This document shows, piece after piece, positions 45,601 to 57,600 of a stretch of 64,000 nucleotides of DNA. Both the position numbers and the translations under genes were made by a program. The notes under the pieces were generated by a model, which worked only from the letters and a program-made list of their open reading frames with translations, was not told the origin of the DNA and ran no database searches. Position 1 is the first letter of the stretch. Every line of letters starts with the position of its first letter. The DNA is from Tubulanus polymorphus (Eukaryota; Nemertea; Palaeonemertea; Tubulaniformes; Tubulanidae): positions 21,346,650 through 21,410,649 of the forward strand of contig NC_134026.1 of assembly GCF_964204645.1 (NCBI RefSeq), given 5' to 3'.

Positions 45601-48600
45601 ACAACTATTCAAATTTTTTTAATCTATGATAGATTAGTCCTTTGTTCGAGGAGGGGAAATAAAACACTTGAAATAGAAAATAGAGCACTATCTTATGATT
45701 CCTATGTAGTTATCGATCTTTGATCTTAATATCCCAGTAAATACCGGCGGTATCATTGATTTTGATAAACAACGGAACCTGCAAAATGCAATAATCTGCA
45801 CAGTGAAATATGAAAAATAAGCCTTCAAATCTCGATTCAAACTATGATGTTTTGGCTTAAATAGAGAACACTGTTGTGCAGGTGGGAAGATGATTATACT
45901 ATAGTTTAAGAATTCGTAAAATTCATGCATATTCCATTACTGATTTAACTATCTATTCAATATTGTTTTAGTAAAATGCAGATTGGGTTTCTCGCTAATA
46001 GTTAAATGGATTCTTTTTTATATTTCAATGATATTCATCTTCAGAACAGCTGTTAGAAATCAATATAGTCCTTCATATTTTTAAATACGTGTGTTTATAT
46101 CGTTGTTATCTACTGCAGACGTTAGCTGGCAGACGCCGCAAGCATTCCGATTCCGACTCTGAAGCCAGTCAACCAGTAGTCTCAACGAAAAAGAAAAAGG
46201 GCCGATTTGCTCACCTACACGGCGGTTCGGGGTAAGTGTCATTGATTGAGGGATTGTCCCTTTAATTCGTAAATCAGTATGGTTGACAAGTGACAGATGG
46301 CAGCACCTGCTTGGTCAGCGTCTGAAGATAATTTATGTCTCCAGGGCATCAATTAATCTAATTTATGACTTTCGTAGTAGAGTGAAGAAGATAAGGTTCG
46401 TTCACCTGAGCTCTTAAATCAAACTTGACACAAGACAGAGCAGGACACCAACAACTAATTGTGTCTTAAAGTTAATTTTTCATTCCTTTAAGTGAACAGG
46501 AAAAATAACTTTTAAAAAGTTTGTGGGCGCCTTGAAAAAATCATATATTTGTGACGTAGTGCATCTCTCAAAAAATGGTTATTAGAATCTATCAAAAATA
46601 AAAGTAGAGTTGTGGAATGTATTTGATTATAAAATAAACACCAAAATTCTCAATTGTAATTGTTATTTTAAAACGCCAATATTGATAACATAGTGCACAT
46701 CGACTCACACAGAACCCCTTGAATAACGCATAGGCCTACTAGGTATCAATGTATATAAACATTATTGTAACTGTTTTTACGGTGTCAAAAAAAATGTCAA
46801 CATGTCTTCAGGAATTATAATCTAGTTGAAGCTGCTTGTTTCTCTGTAATAAATAGTGTAATAAGTGCCACTTTCTTATAATGTCATTGTAGACGTTTAA
46901 CGCCATGCAAGTCGGTAAAACCAGAACAGATAAAAAGAGAAGGCCCAAAGGTATGCAAGTAGTATTTTGTATTAATGCATAGGGCAGCGCAAAACGTATG
47001 AGATGTTTCTGTGTAGCACTAGAATCATGAGACATCTTGTGGTCTGTAGTTCATACCATGTTCATCCCTGATTAAACTTTGTATATCATTTTCAGTGGGA
47101 TCCCGAAAGGCTGAATGAAGACTGTCGCTTTGTCATGGGTGCTAAAGCTAACAAGTAAGCTTTCGTAACCATTTTTCTTACGACCAGGTGATAACAACAA
47201 TGCTATTCAATGAATTTGTTTGAATTACTGAAATTATTAGGGCAGCTTCTGGCCTATAGCTATGTGGTAAAAATAGCAAAATAGATTGAGAGGAATAGCT
47301 GGAATCCAATTTTTGTCATAATTCTTAAAGTAAAGCACGTACAAAGTTTTTAATGGTTTATCTTCCAGAGCATTGGGTCTCGGCAATACTAGGGGTCGAC
47401 TTTATATTAAACACCCCAATGTGTTCAAGGTAAGAACAATTGTACCATTAGTTTCATTGCTAAAAATGAGAGAAAGTCCTCGGGTAGCCCATGAAATATT
47501 TTGTGTTTTCAGTATTCTGGTGATCAAGACGATAAGCAATGGCTGTATGAACATGGTCACATGCCAGCAGTGGGTGGGAAGGCTTACATGTTATTGACCG
47601 AGGATATTAAAGACTTGGCAGAAACAGCTGAATACAAGTAAGTTCTTTTCATGTTATTGGTTGTCTTCGAAATGGTACTGTTAACGTGAATTTTATTTGT
47701 ATACAGCCTTACTCGGACATGGCCAACTCAGACCTTTGCCTAACCTCGCAAGAAAAAAGAATCATTTCCAACGCATTCTCCGACCCATAACTCGAACCAA
47801 TCTGGCTGATCCCAGTTAGTCCGTGTTAGGCAAGGTTTACTGTACCTGGATTTCGTAGCCCTACAACACCTCTATATCATATAAGATATGATACTTGACA
47901 TATCTATTATAGCAGCAGCAGCAAGTTTGAAATTTTGATCTTTGCACACTTTTTGTTCATTACATTTGTATGAACAAATTCATGGTCAGGAAATAATGTT
48001 AATGTTATAATGTTAGGAACTGTGGAATTTTAATTTTACTATGTCAAATATCCACAGGTGAGCTTAAACCAACTTTTGAGCAACTGGTTCCTGGTTATTA
48101 TAACATGTTTAACTACATTCTGTTCTGTACGCAGGGATAGCCCGGGTTTGTTATTGCATCATTTGGAAGGATTTACTGTGCCGGAATGGATGTTGCACAA
48201 GATGCGTAATCAAATGAACGGCATGCGCACGGATTTGAAATCGGGTTCTAAAGCTGGCGGTGGTACGAGTTCAACTGCCGTCAGCCGCTCGGTCACACCG
48301 GTCGATAAAGACGCTTCGAGCATTATTAGTCTCGACCAGGCGGTAAGTTCAAACAAACCCTAGCGATAGATTTTCGAAGAACATTTCTCTTGCATTATTG
48401 TGCATCATTTTTTGTCCAGCGTTGGTGTTCGTCAAACTAGGTTCGTGCTATGAATTTCTAAGTGCGATGTATGTAGATTTTAAATCTGAAGTGTTCAAGT
48501 TTTCGTTTGTTCACACGTTTGCTGCCAGTTAAGAATATACTCCTACTTCCGGTTCTGTCACAGTGGCGTTGGAACCGTAGCGACTGCAGCGGCCAAAGCT

Positions 48601-50193
48601 GCGGTAATAATTTACTGAATTTACTTTTTTTCTTTGAATACAACGTTTTTAAAGAAAATTAAGTAAATTCACAGCAGCAACATTTAAAAATTGTCGAAAA
48701 TCGGTATTTGGCCGCAGCAATCAAAAATTGCTTCCAACGCGCCTGTGTCACCAATGCCGTCTATGAATATATTCGTAGCTGATTCTTCCCATTTACATGT
48801 GAATGATACATTTCCTGATTAGCTGACAATGTGAAACTCTGCTTTATTCTCATTGCCCATTGGTCAATTTCGAAAACAAAGATTGACTATGTAACAGCTC
48901 CAGTGCCAACCTACGAGTATATTCATGGTGGCAATTGGAGGCTGTAGTGTATTATCAAGCTGGCAGCAAATGTGTACAAGATGAAATCGAACCAGTTTCT
49001 ATTCTATTGACATAGGGAATAAATATTTCATTAAGACACCGACGGTAAACTATCATTATGCCGAGATTTACCACTGTATTGTATTTTTGGTTAGCCTGTT
49101 GTTGTTTTGCAAATGGTTTCAGTTTATAAAGTTGTTAGTACGCGTACATATTTACAGGACAGTCTCAGTGACCTTGTTGATGGCGATGACTTGGATAAAA
49201 CACTGCCTTTTACCGGCTCCAGTTTAAAGTCAAAATTAAGCGAGGAGGTAAATTTTTCGACAACCCTTTTGGGCTTGAATGATATACGGAATTGTGTTTG
49301 CTCTTTAAATCCCAGGGCCTCAGAGTTTGGAATGTTTAGATAACAAAAAATTTGTCATCTAACTAACACCTGCTGCTAATAGAATTGTTCAGGTTGTTGG
49401 ATAAAATTTGATGAAAAACGATCTGAGGGACGGAGACAATAACTTGCCATTTTCTCCTTTTCATACATCATTCTTAATGAAGTCATATAATCATTAAGGG
49501 GGCTAGAAATCAGTGCAAGAAATGATGATGACAGAACAAGATCCCAATATTGGTGATCCTCCCAAAATGGTTTATCTATGGTAACTGATCAATTGTACAT
49601 GTACGCATATTTATAGACTGAATCAATGAATAGATATAAGGTTTAGAATTCATGCGATTCTTCTTAAAGCCATATTTTCACCATTCAGATCGAGATCTGC
49701 CTTATAATTATTCTTATAGTTAATGGTTTGAAATTTCTATAGCCTGTTCCAGAGTATTGATAATTGTAGGTTAACATCTGTCTGTCGGTCTTTTCGAGCC
49801 AGTTGCACAGGAGTCTTAGCCTAGTCTTAGTGCACAAATGCACAGCATATCGATCCACTTCAGACAAATAATCTTGAGTTAAAATCACTTTTGGCTGACA
49901 CGACTTGAGCAACTTAGCCAGAATTCAGAAATGCCTTTACTCGTGTAGCGTTCAAATCTCATAATTCTCGTTTTTCTTTCGCTGAATTTCAGGCTTCGCC
50001 GTTGAATAAAGACTTGGATTTGTTGACCGATCCGGATACCGATACGTCATTGGCTGCGATTACACAAACATTCGATTACAGCGTAAGTCCGGTTGCCGGC
50101 GTTTCCCCGCTCTGCGCGCTGGTTGATGACGATGACGACGATTCTGATGGCCCGCCCTTGACTGCTGGATTCGATCCTATTCTCCACCATTGA
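39548..50193 (+). CDS. DNTTIP1: Deoxynucleotidyltransferase terminal-interacting protein 1 (MiDAC subunit), long form, 15 exons
   Basis: Nuclear scaffold of the MiDAC histone deacetylase complex: an N-terminal dimerisation domain that recruits HDAC1/2, and a C-terminal DNA-binding domain of the SKI/SNO/DAC class. Exons: 39548-39612, 41473-41677, 42499-43575, 43993-44093, 44401-44506, 44595-44696, 45453-45566, 46119-46231, 46893-46950, 47096-47154, 47369-47429, 47513-47637, 48135-48342, 49158-49247, 49993-50193; in phase, 894 residues. Family matches: LDLLRQNLQKSVNKEIDEVI then KYFKSGMDNIR (dimerisation, about 495-555), basic KKKKGR (about 615), REGPKWDPERLNE, GAKANKALGLGNTRGRLYIK, EHGHMPAVGGKAYMLLTEDI and VPEWMLHKMRNQM. 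Human DNTTIP1 has 329 residues; the surplus is the N-terminal 480 residues and about 130 C-terminal ones. Exons from 43993 on are secure; exons 1-2 are less so. Confidence 0.92.
39613..42498 (+). other. DNTTIP1: DNTTIP1 introns 1 and 2 (exon 2 at 41473-41677 between them)
   Basis: Intron 1 (1.86 kb) and intron 2 (0.82 kb) show no recognisable coding sequence, RNA gene or well-defined repeat by eye. They are AT-rich with ordinary GT-AG ends. Confidence 0.5.
42499..43575 (+). CDS. DNTTIP1: DNTTIP1 large Pro/Ser-rich exon (359 codons)
   Basis: A single open exon between a TTTCAG acceptor and an ATG|GTAGGT donor. It is rich in Pro, Ser, Arg, Leu and His, is predicted disordered, and is much richer in G+C than the flanking introns. 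It contains eight R-x-(S/T)-P motifs (RVSP, RLSP, RISP, RTSP, RPSP) from 42745 to about 43141. Phases join it to 41473-41677 upstream and 43993-44093 downstream. It has no counterpart in the short human protein. It could instead belong to a separate upstream gene; transcript data would settle that. Confidence 0.82.
45391..45410 (+). repeat. (GTT)n microsatellite in DNTTIP1 intron 6
   Basis: Six GTT units shortly before the acceptor at 45452. Confidence 0.85.
46500..46803 (+). repeat. Dispersed repeat, second copy, DNTTIP1 intron 8
   Basis: Same block order as 7920-8303: AAATAAACACCAAAATTC, CACAGAACCCCTTGAATAAC, then TATCAATGTATATAAACATT, which is identical in both copies. Confidence 0.65.
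47701..47845. repeat. TACAGTAAACC-ended element, copy 1 (DNTTIP1 intron 12)
   Basis: The right end GGCAAGGTTTACTGTA and left end TACAGCCTTACTCGGACATG are partial inverted repeats; CGGACATGGCCAACTCAGAC matches the complement of 60200-60240. Confidence 0.55.
48561..48745. repeat. CAGTGGCGTTGGAA-ended MITE, copy 2 (DNTTIP1 intron 13)
   Basis: Ends CAGTGGCGTTGGAA and TTCCAACGCGCCTG are inverted; TGTCA flanks both sides. The body shares GTAAATTCACAGCAGCAACA and TTGGCCGCAGCAAT-type blocks with 28258-28408. Confidence 0.75.
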
Positions 50194-50404
50194 CAGCTGA
50201 TCGCTTTTTAGCTACATCCATAGTATTAGTGGCAGCTGATATTTTCAATTTTATTCGTCTATCTGCGGCCTGAAGTCATTCACTATTCGTTCATCTTTCC
50301 TAAGCAGTCGGTATGAGACAGAGCTTAGTACTGGGGTAATCTTGGCAATGCTATTATGTCCGAGTCTTGAGTAAAAAATTTGAGGAATGGTGATTAAGTG
50401 CATA

Positions 50405-50500
50405 CTTGCCTAGCAGGGATTCCAACCTGATGGCATCACTAGACTCGGCCACGGCTCGAAACCTTGCCACACTAGAGCGGGTGCGCAGGTACATGCGCTG
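50405..50500 (-). repeat. tRNA-derived SINE-like repeat, copy 2
   Basis: Shares CAACCTGATGGCATCACTAG and CCTTGCCACACTAG with the element near 1118-1235. The B-box region is degraded (GGTTGGAATCCC on the minus strand). It lies just past the DNTTIP1 stop, probably in its 3' UTR. Confidence 0.5.
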
Positions 50501-52246
50501 GTTTACCCCAAGAAAACTTCGGCACCAATCAGAATGCTCATTGTATATTTGCCGAGGAAAATTTCTTGGATAGACTACCGGTAAATGGAAAAACCCGATT
50601 TAAAATATAATGGGATTTCTGACTTGTGTGGCAGTGTTTGGATCCCTGCTGGGAAGAATCGATTAAGTGTTGAATGAATGAAGGTTGGATCCAGGCTGCA
50701 GTTAGCGACCAACTTTATTGATTCTCTTTCTGGATTAGTAGAATTATCGAAATGGGTATCAAAATGTTTTTCAAGGGCTTTGATCTGGTTCTACAAATAA
50801 ATGCCTTAAATGAAACTGAAATTGAAGAGGCCTTCAACCCTATGTGCAACTCAGGGGGTCGAATCAATATCAGTATAAACATCATTAGAACTTGACAGTA
50901 TTTTAGCGTTGTATGCAGGCATGGATTCTCACAGCTTAATCGCAGTGACTCGAGTCTCTTTGCAGGTTCTCCATCCGTTATCAGGAGATAGTTGGAAGTT
51001 ACCGTATTGAAGGTAATCTACTAACTCCATATAGAGCTCCCTCTCCCGGTGGTGCTAGCTTTGATAATAAACAACTTAGTAGAACACAATTTCACTGTCC
51101 AATTCATTTTAAGCATACCCGTGTAACACAAACATATTATCATAACTATTAGGTCATACAGTAGATTGCACCTTTCTCTGTAGAGTTAAAGCTGGGGAAA
51201 TTGTACTACGGGAATTGGTAGATTGAAATATTCATGCAAATTATTGTGCATTATTTAGGGGGGGGGAATACGGAAATATTTCTGTTGAGACAAATGGTTT
51301 ACAATCTTGGGCTAGATTTGAAATATTCATTTTGTGTATAGTCAAATTTAACCCTGGACTATATCCCCGACCTGGGTCTTCATTGGTATCGAGTTAGGGG
51401 AATTCTTCTGTATGACGGTGTCTGATTGTAATAATTCAATTTCTGGGCATTCTCATTTTCCTCGGCGTTTGAAAGGAAACCATCTTCATGATTAACACCT
51501 AACTTCTATCGTGGTGATTTCAACTTCACTGAGATGAAAACTAATCGTTTGTTTTTGTAATATGGCTTTGGAGCATTTGTGTAAGGCATATCACTTTTAC
51601 ATCCTCTGAACCTAAAAAACCTCTTTGGGATGTAAGTATAGAGCAAATGTTTAAGATTACTTTTATATGAAGTGTGATAGATGTTTATTGAGCCCTCGAG
51701 AACTGTAACTATTCAATATATTCTCATATTTTTGAATCGGTCCTTCCTTTCAATGATATTTTGACTTGTTACTGTTCACTTTTCACAGGGTGGTAGCCCT
51801 GTTTAAAAGATTGGTGAAGCACCAACATTCAATGTACTGGCAGCTTCAAATATTGGCATGCTACTTCATGATAGCGGTGATTAATTTCTAGAACCAACGC
51901 TTTAGATAAGCATTTACGGATGAGCCTATGCTTTTAGTTACGATTGTTCCGAATGAAGTAGCCAGTAACAGCAAGGCTTAAACTATTTATTGCATGAACA
52001 ACCTATGATGCTCAATTGAAATCTCAAAGTAATCATCTGAACTGTGCTCTATATATTTTAGTTTTGTTCTTCATTAACGATGAAATATATATGTATGTTT
52101 TATTGAAAAAGAAATCTCAGGGGAAGTATTTGCACGGTCTAACTCGCTTGAACCGGATCAGTTGGCACCGATGAAATCTATCTGATCGAGTATTCCATAT
52201 GATTCCAAAAAAATGATATTCTAGATACTGGTGGAGAAAAATGCAA

Positions 52247-52420
52247 CAGTGGAACCTCGTTATAATGAACTCGGATAAAACGATTCATCGGATATAACAA
52301 ATATAGAATTTCATCCAGAGTAAGACATTTTGATAACTTTCATACTGGATATAAGGAACTATAGGTTATAACAAACATATTTTCTTGTCCGGCGAAGTTC
52401 GCTGTAACGAAGTTCCACTG
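52247..52420. mobile_element. CAGTGGAACCTCGTTATAA-ended MITE (174 bases)
   Basis: Left CAGTGGAACCTCGTTATAAT and right TAACGAAGTTCCACTG are inverted repeats over about 20 bases. Such CAGTNGAACCTCGTTATAAC ends are characteristic of pogo/Tc1-mariner-like elements. No TA duplication is preserved and no transposase is present. Confidence 0.7.
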
Positions 52421-54358
52421 TGTCCCGATGAGATCGAAGCGGGTTGGACTGTATTAAGGGATATAGAATTATTCCTCATCTTTCGTAATGAAGGCGTGAA
52501 TTGATTGGTTTATTTTTTTGTAGCGCAGACGGGTGTTGTGCGTGGCTTTTGGTGCCTGACTGCCAGCATTGTATTAAACACAGACTGCACAAAATACTTC
52601 TCGATTGAAGGAAATTTATATACTATTTTGTGTACATTGAACAAGATTGTACTTTTGTATTTTGCCTTTATGTATGGCCTATGCATGTGTACATGTGCCA
52701 TGATTTGTATTGAATTGATTCAAGATTGTATTTACGTACATGTACATCAACCCACTACTTGAATTGAATGCTAATTCAGATTTGATTATTTCCATTCGTT
52801 TATTTGCCAGTGAATACCGGTAGATAGTCATTTAGACTGGTAGATAATTGTCTTTAGAACAAAAATGAGAATGGTTATTCAGTCTATATATCTTTCTAAT
52901 AAGGTAGGCCTAATGGTTTCTATCTTCAATTTTCCATCCATGACTTATAAATTCAAATTCCACACTTGTTTATAAGTCACCAGTAACTGTCAAAGTTATC
53001 TTCAAAGGTAGCTTTATGGTTAAAGGCTAATATAGAAGGGGCATTCAAATGATTTCTGCGCATGGCAAGAGCTGTACTTGTGTGGTGCCAAATTTTCTAG
53101 AATACTGCAGCGCTTACAAAATCAGTTGTGTTCACGCGAGATTCGGTGCTTAGTAAGCCCACTTTTAAGTTTGGTATACCGATTTGGGGAGTGTTTTCGA
53201 GATGACGTCTATCTTTGTTTTCTCGCATTTTTCTGATATTCTGTCCCTTGAATTGCCAATACGGTGTACACTTGACTGTGCTATTAAATTCATTGCAAAT
53301 GTCAGCAAAATACTTCCATCGCTGGGCATAACTGTCATTTTTGGTGGCTTCTTATGTTAAAAATGGCTGTTGAAAATCATCTGAAAAGTGCATGGATATA
53401 CAATCATTTTCTGCACTTGGGCTGATATTTCGTACTTGACTGAATAAGTCATGAATTGGCCTCAAGCAATTTAGGCGTGTGAACACTTACTACTGTACTG
53501 AAATCCTCGTGTGAACACCACTGTATTTATGGTGGTAGATGCAAACCTGACCAAATGACCACTGGTTCCAATAACACGCGCAGTTGTAATAATGCTTTTA
53601 AGTTTTAAGAGAATTAACTTTTTTTAAGCTCTCTAATTGCATGCGAATGTTTTATCAAAACTGGATCTGTATGATGTGAAGTTTGTGATATTATAGTTAT
53701 TCTAATGAACAGTGTTCATAATCTCAACAGTATTATAGATCTGACTATGGGAAAATATTATTATTCATAAATACAGTAGTTCAGCAGTACTAGTGGGTAT
53801 TGACTCAAATGATCATTCAGCCCAGTTTACCACCAAATGTTTGATATACAGTTGGGTCTGATTATGAGTACTTTTTGGAAAAACAATTGCACCTTAAGTT
53901 AATATGTTGATGAAAAAACATTTAAAAATGTGTAACTTGTCCGTAGATAACTGAACTATCCTTGGGTTCTTGGATGATCGATCATAGGAAATAACTGGCG
54001 ATACTGTCAACTTTGTGAATCGTGGTTAGTACATATGATGTACGCGTAGAGTGATAGATATGTTGTAAAGGACCAAATAATATTTGTGATAATATTCTTC
54101 GCTGTATGATGATGATTGGTGACAAACTGTTGATTGTTGAGGTGGATGTATATATTATAGTTGTAGTTACCTACTCGTATTGCTCAGTTAACAGTAGGCA
54201 GCTCATAGTTGATTCATGACAAAATTTGGTGACGACCCGTAAATATGATTTGATATGGGTCTCTCAAGCGACTGATCTATAAAACTGGCCCCTTTAATAC
54301 GATTAGTGCACCAGACAAAAAAAAACCGGACATTAAAAATGTTGCTATGTAACAGAGT

Positions 54359-54682
54359 AACATCCTTGCTCGCCAAGACATCATTGCCTCCCGCCAACTA
54401 ACCGTGTCCGTAATTGGTCAATTACACCACCCAAGATTTCTTGGTGGACAGGTTGCCGCTCAGCGGCTACCAGTTAATATCTAGCTGATCAGATGCGTGG
54501 TATTGATAGAGCGAATCTGCCGGTGAAAAACAACGCATCTGTTTGGCTCGATACATAGACTAGTGGCCGCTGAGGGGCAACCAGTCTACTCACTCGAGAA
54601 ATCTTGAAGAAACTGCGACCAGGGTTTGCGTTCGCGTGAGCTTCGGAGGGAGGCATCCAAACCCTGGCAAGCGAGGATGTAT
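54359..54682. mobile_element. MITE with ACATCCTYGCT ends and nested inverted repeats (324 bases)
   Basis: Left ACATCCTTGCTCGCCAAGAC with GCCTCCC inside; the right end complement reads ACATCCTCGCTTGCCAGG with GCCTCCC. Further in, CAAGATTTCTTGG pairs with GAAATCTTGAAG, and GCTCAGCGGCTACCAGT with GCCGCTGAGGGGCAACCAGT-type sequence. No ORF of note. Confidence 0.65.
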
Positions 54683-57600
54683 TATAACAAAGTGGTTGTT
54701 CATCCCAGGGAAGGCTATTGCCAAAGCGTTCATTTTCAATTACATGTATTTTGACTTTAAGTCAAATCTTACTCAGGAGAACTGTGTTACGACCGGTAAA
54801 TCCTGAGATACATGCAGTAGGGTTGGCGTTATTTGTCATTGCTCAATGGTTCTAAGGTTTTGTTTTCGAGTTTAGTGATATCTTGACTTAGAACGATTTG
54901 AGTGAAGAGTAATCTACTGTATTTGGCGTAGCAATGATTACGTAAAAATAAAATGAAGGCTAGTGAATCAACTTCTGCCTGTAAGTGCTTACTGTGATCA
55001 GATTTTCGACGCTTGCCATAATGCCTGAAACCAGAGGTATTGCTGGAAGTACTGGTCTGTTAATTTTCTTTCGCGCAGATAGTTGCGCCGATATCAGTCA
55101 CATCGTTGTTGCAGCTTTTTTAGCCCGCTTGGGACTAAAGTAAATATCTATCGTGGTTAATAATTTGTGTATAATCGAGTTCCTGCGGACATTATTGCAG
55201 TTTTACGGTTTCTTGTAGATGTGCCTATTGTAGAATGGGGTATGGGGTATCGACACTACATGTATATGGGAATAAGGCAGGGGCCTATTTATCCCCAGTA
55301 TTACTGGAAATACGATTTTCCTCATGTATGCATGAAAATAACATGAATTCCCGGGCGGGTTAAGATATAGCGAATCGTTTTTTTTCTCTTTTATCGATAT
55401 ATCATGTATCCATTACTGTTGTCAAATGGTGCTAATGTGAATGAAAGTTCGTAGCTGGTATTTGTTTTTTCTGAATACGACATGGTGGAGTGTTATTGAG
55501 AAAAATTGAAATGACGACAAAAAAAATCAGTGATATCACGTGAATCGTATAAGTCGGACCTCCGAGACGGAGGTATCGATAGCCGTTGTTAGGTATACTG
55601 TTTTTTATAATAGATATAATCGAATCGAATGGCAATAAGTTACGAGTACTTATTTTTGAATCATGTTCTATTTCCGAAGTTGAGAATCGTAAAATTTTGC
55701 AATGAAGCTGTTGTCGTTTTTTTTCTAAATCGTGGTTACTGAGCGGCGGTGATAGAAATGTTGTGATCGTTGTTATTGATATATATATAAAGTATACAGT
55801 TGTTGCGACGATGTTCATTTAAGAAATATTCGTTTTAAAACAGAACAAAATTTGATAACTCCCCCTCTCATCACTTTCTACTTACCCGGTATAGTAAAAT
55901 GTTATGAAAATTTTGATTTTCAGTTTTATTTTGAGATTTCTATTTTCGATGAAGCGAACCCACTTTTTCATTGCTTATTCTACACACGACACTGATGTTA
56001 ACTCTTCACTAAAAAATGTATGTTCGAGTAAAAAAAAAACTGTTGCTGGCCTCAAAAAGTAAATGAAAATCGTGTTTTACTTAACGTTTTGTTTTGAGAT
56101 TCCATTTTTCTTTCTAAGTCGATCAACCTTTTTTGTTACTTATTACGACACAGATATTAATTCTTCACTCAAATTGTCTTACTCCTATGTTTTGATCATT
56201 TGTTGACATTTCACGCGAGACCGAGATACTAGAAAAAGCAATTGTATATTATATTGTCGAAGATCTTTTTAATACGTATAGTTTTCGATGTACAGAGATG
56301 TTATAAGTGCTAACATTATGAAATGAGTTATGTTACTTTATGAATGTGTGTTGATTTATTTTTCTAGTCGAGAGATGTTCTCTTAATGAATGAAAAAACG
56401 TGTTTTTTTGTAACTTGTATAAAAATGTAAAGATAAATATATATATATATAAATATATAAAACCTCCTCTTTGTTAAGGGGAAAATACAAACAAGTTTAT
56501 ACGATTGTTGTATTCTTGTATAAATTGTAAATACTATGAATATCATGATGATGTTTTTCGCGTATATGAAATATGTTATTGTCAGTTGAGGAAATGAATG
56601 AATGAATTGCAATAAATATATATATATATTTTGTGACAGATTACATGCTATGTTTATGATCGTCAGATCGCTGGAGACCGTGTGAATTGTCTGAATCGAA
56701 AACATTCTCATCCACCAAATACTCGTTAGTTAATTTCCTATTAACTTTCATGTCGAATTATTCCCATTTGTGTGAAAACTCCTAATGAAAATGCCGAGGT
56801 ATTCCAGTCGGAAGCTGGTGCCAGTTCATCTTACCTAATTTTGTCAGTATGCAACTGCGAAGGTAACTTCCCTTGAAATCGAGTTAGTACCCAAACTCCC
56901 AGGACTCGAGTTACAACCGGCATCTCAAACCCATCCCCACCATCACTACGCCAACCTATGTACCAGCGGAATAATCAGCCTGTTGATTGAGGCTGGTTAG
57001 TCAAATGATTACTCCAAGCTAGGATGATGATGATGAAGGCGTCTATTTAATCATGTCTACAAAAGCTGGGAAATTGGTGTTCTCTGTGAACTTCAGCATC
57101 ATGGCATCATTTCTACTTCATCGGCATTATATCATTATGATATCCACGTTTACTGTGCAATACTCAGCTGGTATGATCCTTGGTTTTATAATCGCTCAAT
57201 CAACAACACTAGGGAATTAACATCATAAAATAGATGACTTGTTTATTGTTTCAAAATACGTATACAGCTACACATCTACTGAATAGTTATTGATTAACTA
57301 TGTAGGTTATCATTACAATAATGTCAGTAAAAATATCTATAAATAAAAATTTGAACTAAAATTTCAAATTGAAAATTCGAATTTTTCTACATGGCGTAAA
57401 ACAAACGAAGTTCGTACACAAAAACGACAACTGCATACACGACTCCCATGAAAGACTGACTTGCTGCTATCATAAAAACTCTTCAGTAGAGGGTTTAATG
57501 GTCGACTATCAAAACAGCGCGGACCCGATGATGAAAGGGACATTGAAATTCAACAAGTCTGAAAACCGTCATTAGACTTCGCATTGGGCCGTGATGATTC

